Origin: Candidatus Latescibacterota bacterium
GTDB taxonomy: Bacteria; Latescibacterota; 4484-107; B68-G9
Length of the DNA: 5,347 nucleotides
NCBI GenBank assembly: GCA_012961755.1
Contig: DTYS01000308.1
Span: 1-5,347, forward strand
Direction: 5' to 3'
Below, piece by piece: positions 1 through 5,347 of this stretch (positions within the stretch are counted from its first letter, which is position 1; each line of letters starts with the position of its first letter). The notes beneath the pieces are model-generated. The model did not search any database. It was given only the letters and a program-made list of their open reading frames with translations, and was not told the DNA's origin. A program made the position numbers and the translations under genes.

Positions 1-716
1 AGAAGGATTCCCCAGTACATCAGGGGCTTGAGCCAGACCCCCCAGGGTATCCCGTAACCCTTAGGAGCTCCCTCGTAGAAGAACTTTATCGCCTCCATGT
101 CCTGCGGCACCATCCAGTCCTTTATGTAGGGTTGGATGAGGCTCGCCCAGTCGTTCTCGGGGGGGGCGTAGTAGTAGGCCGAACTTAGTATGGGAAGGAG
201 GTACTCGGAAAGGCCCAAGGTCGGTATGGCCGAGGCGACTATGAGCATAATGTACACCACCACAAGTTCCCTGCTGTTGAGGCTCAGTCTCCTACCAGTA
301 AGCCCTGCTCCCAAGTTCAGGAGGGCCACGCCCAAAAGGACCGACATGGAACATAGGAGGAAGAAGGACCTATCGGTCTTAAACTGCGTCATGCCTTTAA
401 GGTGGGGAAGGACCACCGTCATAAGGTAGACTACTCCCACGACCCCGACCAGGGCCCAGGCCCGTATCTTATTTCGCTCGGTGAACCTAAGGGCAGCGTT
501 GACGATGGCTACCAGGACGAAGAAGAGGAATAGGGCCCCGGGCGTGCTGAAGTCCAGGGCCATGTAAGAGCCCCTCAACACCATGTTCGCGTATGGTGCC
601 CCTATGCTGAGGAGGAAGGAGAGGAAGATCCCGACGGAGAAAGCTTTAAACGTAAACGCTCTCTCCTCCACGACCTTCGACACCACAGCCCTTTCCTCGA
701 CCTTCAACCTTTCCAT
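1..716 (-). CDS. DUF6785-like polytopic membrane protein, N-terminal part (runs off window)
   Basis: An open frame starts at ATG 714-716 and runs without a stop for 238 codons to the window edge, so the C-terminal part is missing. AAGGAGG at 721-727 sits 4 bases before the ATG. Hydrophobic segments lie at about residues 22-46, 60-77, 84-103, 117-139 and 150-170, with another beginning near 229. After the fifth comes a soluble stretch with YYYAPPENDW (181-190), DWMVP (200-204) and FYEG (213-216), then IPWGVWLKPL (223-232). From memory this order (GELlviY-like helix, ATPENxW, PDW, FYEG, PWGxWL) matches DUF6785 proteins, which usually continue into a DUF6784 domain. The family is uncharacterised; transport is a guess. 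The charged N-terminus repeats VEERA at 6-10 and 16-20. The start lies inside the end of ackA (13-base overlap), suggesting translational coupling. The membrane topology is clear; the family call is probable. Confidence 0.78.
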   Translation of the reverse strand, partial: MERLKVEERAVVSKVVEERAFTFKAFSVGIFLSFLLSIGAPYANMVLRGSYMALDFSTPGALFLFFVLVAIVNAALRFTERNKIRAWALVGVVGVVYLMTVVLPHLKGMTQFKTDRSFFLLCSMSVLLGVALLNLGAGLTGRRLSLNSRELVVVYIMLIVASAIPTLGLSEYLLPILSSAYYYAPPENDWASLIQPYIKDWMVPQDMEAIKFFYEGAPKGYGIPWGVWLKPLMYWGIL

Positions 717-1921
717 CCCCCCTCCTTGGTCACTATATCAAAGGTATCCTCGGCTATCAGAAGTTCCTCGTCGGTAGGTACCACCAGCACCCTCACCGGA
801 GAGCCTTCCCTGCTTATGTCCTCCTCCCTCCTGCCGACCGTGCGCCTGTTCCTTCTATGGTCCAAGGCTATCCCGAAGACCTCCAGGCCTTCACATATTC
901 TCTCCCTCATCCTGTAGGAGTTCTCCCCTATACCGGCCGTGAAGACCAGGGCGTCCAGCCCTCCGAGGACAGCTATGTATGCCCCTATGTACTTTTTGAC
1001 ACGGTAGGCGAAGACCTCCAAAGCGAGCTTAGCCCTCTCATCTCCGCCCTCCGCCGCCCTCTCGACCTCCCTCATATCGTTGCTTATCCCCGAAAGTCCC
1101 AGAAGTCCACTCCTTCTGTTCAAAACCTTTTCCACCTCATCGGCGGACAACCCCTCCCGTCTCCCTAAGAACGGGATTATCGCAGGGTCCACATCTCCGC
1201 TCCTGGTCCCCATAACCAGGCCCTCGAGGGGCGTGAACCCCATAGACGTATCCACGGACCTTCCGCCCTTCACAGCGGCCATGCTGCACCCGTTGCCTAA
1301 ATGACAAGTTATGAGCCTAAGTTCCTCCAAGGGCCTTCCCAGAATTTGGGCAGCCCTCAGCGTCACGTACCTGTGCGAAGTACCGTGGAACCCGTACCTC
1401 CTGATATGGTACTTCTCGTAGTATTCGTAGGGTATGGCGTAAAGGTAAGCGTACCTCGGCATCGTTCCGTGGAAGGCAGTATCGAACACCGCCACCTGGG
1501 GAGCGTGGGGGAGGAGATCGCCTGCCGCCTCTATGCCAATTAGGTTAGGAGGATTGTGGAGGGGGGCGAGGGTGCTGAACTCCCTTATGGCCTCCAGGAC
1601 CTCGGGGGTGACGAGAACCGAGCCGGTGAACCTCACGCCCCCGTGGACGACCCTATGGCCGACCGCATCTATCTCGGAGGGTTCACGTATGGCCCCATGT
1701 TCCGGGTCCATGAGGGCCCGGACTACCCAGGAGAGGCCCTCCTTATGGTCCGGGACCCTCCCCTCCCTCCTGACCTCCCTTCCCGCCGAGGTGTGGCGGA
1801 GGACCGATGACGACTCCCCTATCCTTTCGAGGAGTCCTCCCGTGGACGCCTGGCCCTCCGGCATGTCGAAAAGTTTGTACCTTATCGAGGAGCTTCCGCA
1901 GTTCAGGACTAGAACCTTCAT
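704..1921 (-). CDS. ackA: Acetate kinase (ATP + acetate <-> ADP + acetyl phosphate)
   Basis: A full-length cytoplasmic acetate kinase of 405 residues, close to the usual 400. It makes ATP from acetyl phosphate in fermentation, or activates acetate in reverse; the usual partner phosphotransacetylase is not in the window. The ASKHA-fold phosphate loop is NCGSSS (7-12). Counterparts of the Methanosarcina enzyme's active-site residues are present: N7, S10, S12, R90 (GHRVVHGG), H122, D147 (FDTAFHGT), H179 (GFHGTSH), R240 (MGTRSGD) and E385 (PTDEE). The ATP-binding HLGNG is at 207-211 and GIGENS at 330-335. I chose ATG 1919-1921, because the protein then begins MKVLVLNCGSSS as in the family and GAGGGAGG lies just upstream. 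The frame stays open to a TTG at 1985-1987, but those 22 extra residues are unlike the family and lack a ribosome binding site. The end overlaps the downstream membrane-protein gene. Confidence 0.97.
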   Translation of the reverse strand: MKVLVLNCGSSSIRYKLFDMPEGQASTGGLLERIGESSSVLRHTSAGREVRREGRVPDHKEGLSWVVRALMDPEHGAIREPSEIDAVGHRVVHGGVRFTGSVLVTPEVLEAIREFSTLAPLHNPPNLIGIEAAGDLLPHAPQVAVFDTAFHGTMPRYAYLYAIPYEYYEKYHIRRYGFHGTSHRYVTLRAAQILGRPLEELRLITCHLGNGCSMAAVKGGRSVDTSMGFTPLEGLVMGTRSGDVDPAIIPFLGRREGLSADEVEKVLNRRSGLLGLSGISNDMREVERAAEGGDERAKLALEVFAYRVKKYIGAYIAVLGGLDALVFTAGIGENSYRMRERICEGLEVFGIALDHRRNRRTVGRREEDISREGSPVRVLVVPTDEELLIAEDTFDIVTKEGGWKG

Positions 1922-1996
1922 CCGTCCTCCCTCACTGAACTCCCTGGCCCTCTCCGGGCTGTCCACGGGCCCCTTGGACCCCTCCAAGAGGAGCTT

Positions 1997-2020
1997 CTAT
2001 ATCCCGGCTCCCATGACCAT
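1997..2020 (-). CDS. Possible 7-residue upstream ORF in the ackA leader
   Basis: Minus-strand ATG at 2018-2020 opens a frame of seven codons (MVMGAGI) ending in TAG at 1997-1999. GGAGGG at 2024-2029 lies 3 bases before the ATG, a usable ribosome binding site with short spacing. The frame fills the interior of the inverted repeat: one repeat arm runs into the ribosome binding site and the other includes the stop codon. It may be a leader peptide or chance. The residue content shows no run of a single regulatory amino acid as in classical attenuators. Confidence 0.25.
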   Translation of the reverse strand: MVMGAGI

Positions 2021-2037
2021 GGTCCCTCCGGATATAG
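1997..2037 (-). repeat. Imperfect inverted repeat with central palindrome upstream of ackA
   Basis: Left arm 1997-2007 (ctatatcccgg) pairs with right arm 2028-2037 (ccggatatag): eight pairs, a one-base bulge at 2005, then two more pairs. The 20-base interior contains the perfect 10-bp palindrome gaccatggtc at 2015-2024. It could act as an RNA stem-loop in the ackA leader or as a DNA operator. The pairing is seen directly; the function is inferred. Confidence 0.5.
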
Positions 2038-2041
2038 ATTA

Positions 2042-2069
2042 AGGGGCCATAGGAAGGCCTATGGCCCCT
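2042..2069 (-). terminator. Probable terminator after the DUF4954-like gene
   Basis: A perfect 12-bp stem, aggggccatagg (2042-2053) with cctatggcccct (2058-2069), and a 4-base loop, starting 15 bases after the TAA at 2085-2087. On the minus strand the stem is followed by TTAATCTATAT, a weak, interrupted T-rich tract. The plus strand has no T tract, so the minus orientation fits. It separates the DUF4954-like gene from ackA; termination may be incomplete. Confidence 0.7.
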
Positions 2070-2084
2070 AGGGTGGGGAATACC

Positions 2085-3995
2085 TTAGGAAAGCTCAGCC
2101 AAGAGTTGGTCTATCTCCTCCTGGAGCTTTCGGGTCTCCTGCCAGGTCTGACGCACGAACTTGTCCTCCTCGGCAGGGGTGTGGGCATCCATGTAGTCGG
2201 GGATTATCCTCGCACCCCTCCTGTCGTCCTTACGCTTGGACTCCTCTATGTCCCTTGCGACCTTCTCCTGCATATCCTTAAGGGTCCTGAGGAGTTCGGG
2301 GACGGAGGTTCCCGGAAGCTCCTCTGCGATGGTCCTCCTCTGATGCTCCCACTTAGGATCGGAACTGGGGGTATCTAACAATCCGTCCACGCCCTTCCCC
2401 TCAGCAAGTAGCTTCTCGACCTGTTCTTTGAGGCCCAAAAGGGCATAGTACCTTATGTAGAAGGTGTAGGCCTCTATAGCGGGCTCCCTGCTCTTCTCCA
2501 ACATGTAGTTCTTGCCGAGGCCCGGGATGTCCTCCTCGGTGTAGACCTCCTTCACCTCACGCACGCCCTGTAGCCTCCTCCTGGCCTCCTTCATAAGGTC
2601 CACGGTTTCCGGCCTGAACACGTCGAAGGTGAACTTGGTCCTCCGCGCCTTGTTCCTGTCCTTGAACTTCCCCTCGTTCCTCTTGAGGGTGAACATATTG
2701 TCGGTAAGGAGCCATGCTGGAACTATCTCGTTGTAGGCAGGAGATATCCCGGGATGGACCGCCGTCGGTACGTTTATCAGGGAGAAGGGGAAGGATATCC
2801 TCTGAGGGAGCGTGGTGACCCCCGTGGCGAAGATGGAATATGGGGCCTCCGTAAAGTTGGCGGGGAACTTTATCTTAACCCCAAGTCCGAAGAACGCCCC
2901 CTCCCCGGGCCATATCTCTTGGTCCGGGGCCTTGGATGTATGGTTGCTTCCTACATCGGCACCGTAACCTACGTTTCCCTTCCCTTCGGGCCAGAAGGCC
3001 GCTATAAGGAGTGCCTGGTGGTGGAATCCGACGAAGGGCCCGAGGAGGGAGGCCGTGACCTCCCCTTCGGCCACGCCCGTGTTCGGCCCTACCAGGGACT
3101 CGGTGACCTTGCCGTGCCTTTCCACGTGGGAGTGCTCGGTGAGGACCGAGGTGTCCACTATGGCCATGGACGTCACCTCGCATCCCCACTGCACTATGGA
3201 AGAGACGACATATGCCCCATCGGATATCTCCACAGCCTCATCCTCGCTGCTCAGGATCGTGACGTTCTTCACAGTTCGGGCGTTATCTATCACAGCGTAG
3301 GGGCCAACGTACACCCCTTCTACCTTGCCTGTGCCCAGGACCTTGGCCCCCACCTCTACGACCCCGCGGTCGGACCTGGCCTCCTCTAAGTATTCCCTGA
3401 CCGCCTCCTCGTACGCCGAGAGCAACTCCCTGTCCCCACGGGAGGAAGCCACGGTCTCCGCCACGTCCACATCGATCTCGGCGTACGTTAGGACCTCCCT
3501 TCCACCCGTCTCTATGGCTATGGGAAGCTCCTCGCCGTTGCCAAAGGACGCCCCGGGCTCGGTGAACACGGTCCCGCATCCCAGGACCACGGCCTTCGAC
3601 CTTATAACGTACCTGGACAGGAGCTTTACGTCCTGCACCAGGGCGTCGTTCCCTATGTAGGAGTCCGCAACGACGCTGTGGTAGACCCCCGAAGGAAGCT
3701 CAGTCCCCCCCAGGGAGATCGTCCCCCGGAACCTTCCTAAGACTACCTCGCCCAGAAACCTGCAGTTCCTCACCCTGTCTGGGTCGAACCCTTCGGCCAC
3801 CTTAACCTTCGACCAATCCTCGGCTGAATTTCCGTTGCGCTCGAGCCTGGATATCTGCTCCCTTGTCAGGGAAAGGACCTTGGCCCCATCCAGGGCATAG
3901 GCCCCGGGGTCCTTCCTGACCTCGGCTATGGCCTTGAGGAACTCGGACGTCCTTAGGGCCTCCCTCACCTTCCTTACTGCGTCCACCTTCGCCAT
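2085..3995 (-). CDS. DUF4954-like left-handed beta-helix protein
   Basis: A 636-residue soluble protein with no signal peptide or membrane segment. Residues about 42-90 (LTREQISRLERNGNSAEDW, then a RNCRFLGEVVLG stretch) resemble the start of DUF4954 proteins of Bacteroidetes and spirochaetes as I remember them, as does FGNGEELPIAIETGGREV (151-168). Residues about 215-335 show the irregular hexapeptide periodicity of a left-handed beta-helix (IGN/VGP/ISDGA turns), as in GlmU-type acyl- or nucleotidyltransferases. Histidines H325-H326 and H352 lie in conserved-looking GFHHQ and GSNHTSK segments. From about 460 to the end the protein is charged and helical (possible coiled coil 565-590 and 615-636). 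GGGAGGG at 4000-4006 precedes ATG 3993-3995. It follows nagB, so a role with amino-sugar or nucleotide-sugar substrates is plausible but only inferred. No reaction is known to me. Confidence 0.8.
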   Translation of the reverse strand: MAKVDAVRKVREALRTSEFLKAIAEVRKDPGAYALDGAKVLSLTREQISRLERNGNSAEDWSKVKVAEGFDPDRVRNCRFLGEVVLGRFRGTISLGGTELPSGVYHSVVADSYIGNDALVQDVKLLSRYVIRSKAVVLGCGTVFTEPGASFGNGEELPIAIETGGREVLTYAEIDVDVAETVASSRGDRELLSAYEEAVREYLEEARSDRGVVEVGAKVLGTGKVEGVYVGPYAVIDNARTVKNVTILSSEDEAVEISDGAYVVSSIVQWGCEVTSMAIVDTSVLTEHSHVERHGKVTESLVGPNTGVAEGEVTASLLGPFVGFHHQALLIAAFWPEGKGNVGYGADVGSNHTSKAPDQEIWPGEGAFFGLGVKIKFPANFTEAPYSIFATGVTTLPQRISFPFSLINVPTAVHPGISPAYNEIVPAWLLTDNMFTLKRNEGKFKDRNKARRTKFTFDVFRPETVDLMKEARRRLQGVREVKEVYTEEDIPGLGKNYMLEKSREPAIEAYTFYIRYYALLGLKEQVEKLLAEGKGVDGLLDTPSSDPKWEHQRRTIAEELPGTSVPELLRTLKDMQEKVARDIEESKRKDDRRGARIIPDYMDAHTPAEEDKFVRQTWQETRKLQEEIDQLLAELS

Positions 3996-3999
3996 ACTT

Positions 4000-4006
4000 C
4001 CCTCCC
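4000..4006 (-). promoter_or_regulatory. Ribosome binding site of the DUF4954-like gene, complementary to the upstream hairpin arm
   Basis: Minus-strand GGGAGGG, 4 bases before the ATG at 3993-3995. It is the exact complement of CCCTCCC in the 3' arm of the hairpin immediately upstream (within 4033-4044), so the two could pair when the hairpin is not formed. Confidence 0.6.
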
Positions 4007-4016
4007 TTAACCAGAA

Positions 4017-4044
4017 AAAGGGGGAGGGACTCCCCTCCCCCTTT
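4017..4044 (-). terminator. Intrinsic terminator-like hairpin between nagB and the DUF4954-like gene
   Basis: A perfect 12-bp stem: aaagggggaggg (4017-4028) with ccctcccccttt (4033-4044), loop of 4 bases. Read on the minus strand it starts 3 bases after the nagB TGA (4048-4050) and ends in a run of five T then CTGG, a textbook intrinsic terminator. Only 21 bases remain before the next ATG, too few for a promoter, so the downstream gene must depend on read-through or on a promoter inside nagB. Confidence 0.8.
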
Positions 4045-4047
4045 CCC

Positions 4048-4830
4048 TCAATCCCCGTAGAATTCCTTTATCATCCTCTCGGCATGGAGGTAATAGTCCC
4101 TGCGCTTCAGCTCGCTTGCTGCCTCCTCGTCCAGGATAATCACGACGTCCGGATGAAGCTGAAGTGCGGAGGCTGTTATCTGGGAAGTGACAGGCCCTTC
4201 TATGGCCCTGGCCACTACCTCCGCCTTCTTCTTTCCGTTGGCCAGAAGCATGAGCCTCCTGGCCTCGAGGATCGTCCCCACGCCCATGGTTACGGCGTAC
4301 CTGGGCACATCCTCCTCCCTCTCGAAGAACCTTGCGTTGTCCCTTATGGTCTGCTCGTCCAGGGCCACGAGGCGGGTCCGGGAGGCGAGGGACGAACCTG
4401 GCTCGTTGAAGGCTATGTGGCCGTCCCCACCTATCCCCAGGACCTGTAGGTCTATGCCACCCGCCTCCTTTATCATCCTCTCGTAGCTTTCGCAGTACGC
4501 CTTGACATCCTTGGCCAGCCCGCTGGGTACATGGACCCTGTGGGGGGATACGTTTATATGCTTAAAGAGGTTCTCCTGCATGAAGTAGTAGTAGCTCTGC
4601 TCGTGGTCAGGAGGGAGGCCGTAGTACTCGTCGAGGTTGAAGGTCGTGACCAGCGAGAAGTCCAGCCCCTCCTCCTTATGCATCCTTGTAAGTTCCTTGT
4701 ACATACCGATAGGAGTACTCCCAGTGGCCAGCCCGAGTACGCAGTCCGGCTTGGTGCGGACCAGATCTGCAACGATCTCGGCCGCCCTCTTACTCATGGC
4801 ATCGTAATCCTTCTCGATGATTACCCGCAT
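4048..4830 (-). CDS. nagB: Glucosamine-6-phosphate deaminase
   Basis: A 260-residue cytoplasmic enzyme (E. coli NagB is 266) that converts glucosamine-6-phosphate to fructose-6-phosphate and ammonia, linking amino-sugar use to glycolysis. The phosphate-binding loop is GLATGSTP (33-40). Catalytic residues match E. coli with a constant offset of 5: D67 (NLDEYYGL), D136 and H138 (GIGGDGHIAFNEP) and E143. Among E. coli allosteric-site residues, the serine pair (S146, S147) and R153 (SRTR) are kept, but the position of K160 is V155, so activation by N-acetylglucosamine-6-phosphate may be absent or altered. The start ATG 4828-4830 is preceded by GGGAGGAGGG, which fills almost the whole 13-base gap to the upstream lipoprotein stop. 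This spacing indicates one operon. A terminator-like hairpin follows the stop. The six-residue-shorter length lies mainly at the C-terminus. Confidence 0.96.
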   Translation of the reverse strand: MRVIIEKDYDAMSKRAAEIVADLVRTKPDCVLGLATGSTPIGMYKELTRMHKEEGLDFSLVTTFNLDEYYGLPPDHEQSYYYFMQENLFKHINVSPHRVHVPSGLAKDVKAYCESYERMIKEAGGIDLQVLGIGGDGHIAFNEPGSSLASRTRLVALDEQTIRDNARFFEREEDVPRYAVTMGVGTILEARRLMLLANGKKKAEVVARAIEGPVTSQITASALQLHPDVVIILDEEAASELKRRDYYLHAERMIKEFYGD

Positions 4831-4843
4831 CTTCCCTCCTCCC

Positions 4844-5272
4844 TTAATTAAGGTACTCCAGGTTATATATCACCTTGGACGGCACGTACGTCGCCGTCTC
4901 CCCCGTTATGTGCACGATAAGGCTTCCGTCCACCTTGACTTTTATCTCGGTCGTGGGCTCGTTCAACCTTATCACCGTGATCCATATCTTAACTTCCGTA
5001 CCGCCCGGAAGCGGCCCCAGGGGAGTACCGTCCTTGTTCAGTTCCTTTTGTTCGCCGTGTTTGACCGTAAACTCGTAGGTGATGCCCGTCTCCGGTTCCT
5101 GGAACTTGACCCTTATGTCGGGCTTGTAGTCCGGCGCTCCTTCCCTTTTTATCTCGTTGCTTATATATATGCGACCTTCATCGTGGTGGTGGCCTGTGGA
5201 GGTCCCACCTCCTCCACAGGACCACAGGAACACGGCCAAGGTTCCGGTCCAGATCCATAGACTTTTCGACAT
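4844..5272 (-). CDS. Small secreted lipoprotein of unknown function
   Basis: A 142-residue protein with a short lipoprotein signal: MSKS, a hydrophobic stretch at 5-17, and a lipobox ending in C19 (LWSC). The mature part begins GGGGTSTG, a flexible linker, then HHHDEG at 28-33, which might bind metal. There is no aspartate after the cysteine, so outer-membrane sorting is expected if the cell has an outer membrane. Residues 35-142 alternate polar and hydrophobic positions (IRVKF, ITYEFTV, VKIWITVI, EIKVKV, LIVHI), suggesting a small beta-sandwich. I recognise no family. ATG 5270-5272 is the only start that gives a proper signal; upstream is AGGGGGTG, a modest ribosome binding site. It lies 19 bases after the tRNA-Gln end and 13 before nagB, so it is probably the first protein of the nagB operon. 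A link to amino-sugar uptake is only suggested by position. Confidence 0.85.
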   Translation of the reverse strand: MSKSLWIWTGTLAVFLWSCGGGGTSTGHHHDEGRIYISNEIKREGAPDYKPDIRVKFQEPETGITYEFTVKHGEQKELNKDGTPLGPLPGGTEVKIWITVIRLNEPTTEIKVKVDGSLIVHITGETATYVPSKVIYNLEYLN

Positions 5273-5291
5273 AACACACCCCCTGAGCCTA

Positions 5292-5347
5292 TGGCTGCCC
5301 CCCGAGGACTCGAACCTCGATAACCGGATCCAGAGTCCGGCGTGTTG
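5292..5347 (-). tRNA. tRNA-Gln (anticodon CTG), 3' part, cut by window edge
   Basis: The last 56 bases on the minus strand fold as the 3' two thirds of a tRNA: anticodon stem CCGGA/TCCGG (5336-5340 with 5324-5328), 7-base loop CTCTGGA with anticodon CTG at 5331-5333, a 4-base variable loop TTAT, T stem CGAGG/CCTCG with loop TTCGAGT, acceptor strand GGGGGCA, discriminator G and an encoded CCA at 5292-5294. CTG reads the codon CAG, and G73 fits glutamine identity. The 5' acceptor strand and most of the D arm lie beyond the window. The lipoprotein gene starts 19 bases downstream with no terminator between. Confidence 0.93.

Larger units (their letters stand above)
1922..2041 (-). promoter_or_regulatory. 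Structured leader/upstream region of ackA
   Basis: About 120 bases separate the preceding terminator from the ackA ATG. On the minus strand they hold, in order, an inverted repeat (1997-2037), a small CTCC-TCTT-GGAG hairpin near 1982-1993, a GTCCA...TGGAC pair, and the ackA ribosome binding site GAGGGAGG. The ackA promoter should lie here or in the end of the upstream gene. AT-rich TATATC and GATATAG stretches could be -10 elements, but I see no convincing -35 partner, so no promoter is assigned. Confidence 0.4.

Noticed and set aside
1922..1987. N-terminal extension of acetate kinase from a TTG at 1985-1987
   Set aside because: There is no ribosome binding site before the TTG, the 22 extra residues do not resemble the family, and ATG 1919-1921 has a strong site and gives the expected N-terminus.
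1533..2042. A 169-codon plus-strand open frame opposite the start of ackA
   Set aside because: It is the antisense of a conserved ackA coding region and leader, with Ser/Pro/Thr-rich low-information protein and no motif.
2875..3189. Minus-strand 104-codon open frame inside the DUF4954-like gene
   Set aside because: It is another frame of the same strand within a conserved gene, Gly/Arg/His-rich, and is best explained as a shadow.
2754..3389. A 211-codon plus-strand open frame opposite the DUF4954-like gene
   Set aside because: It lies wholly antisense to a well-supported gene, its protein is rich in Gly, Arg and Tyr without recognisable domains, and such frames are common opposite GC-rich genes.
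5292..5347. tRNA-Gln 3' end as an integration (att) site
   Set aside because: No second copy of the tRNA 3' sequence, integrase or foreign-looking genes are in the window; the next genes are ordinary metabolic ones with matching base use.

Overview
The window reads as GC-rich bacterial chromosome. All genes are on the minus strand and tightly packed. Bacterial signs are a tRNA with an encoded CCA end, strong GGGAGG-type ribosome binding sites, a lipobox lipoprotein, stem-loops typical of intrinsic terminators, and an acetate kinase. Arginine is often AGG and isoleucine often ATA, a bias common in thermophilic or anaerobic bacteria. The lineage cannot be fixed from this window.

In transcription order (high to low coordinates), the window starts with the 3' part of a tRNA-Gln(CTG), cut by the window edge. 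Nineteen bases later comes a small lipoprotein of unknown function, then nagB (glucosamine-6-phosphate deaminase) 13 bases further on. A perfect 12-bp hairpin with a T5 tract follows the nagB stop. A 636-residue left-handed beta-helix protein that I recognise as DUF4954-like starts just after it. That gene ends before a second 12-bp hairpin. About 120 bases of leader follow, holding an inverted repeat and a possible 7-codon upstream ORF. Then come ackA (acetate kinase) and, overlapping its end by 13 bases, the N-terminal 238 codons of a polytopic membrane protein that resembles DUF6785 and runs off the window.

Two transcription blocks are likely: lipoprotein-nagB-DUF4954 (perhaps co-transcribed with the tRNA) and ackA-DUF6785. 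NagB makes fructose-6-phosphate and ammonia from glucosamine-6-phosphate. AckA makes ATP and acetate from acetyl phosphate. Both are steps in fermentative use of amino sugars, but no phosphotransacetylase, NagA or sugar transporter is visible here. The roles of DUF4954, the lipoprotein and the membrane protein are unknown. The more unusual points are regulatory: the hairpin whose 3' arm could also pair with the next gene's ribosome binding site, and the structured ackA leader. No mobile element, CRISPR array or long repeat was seen.
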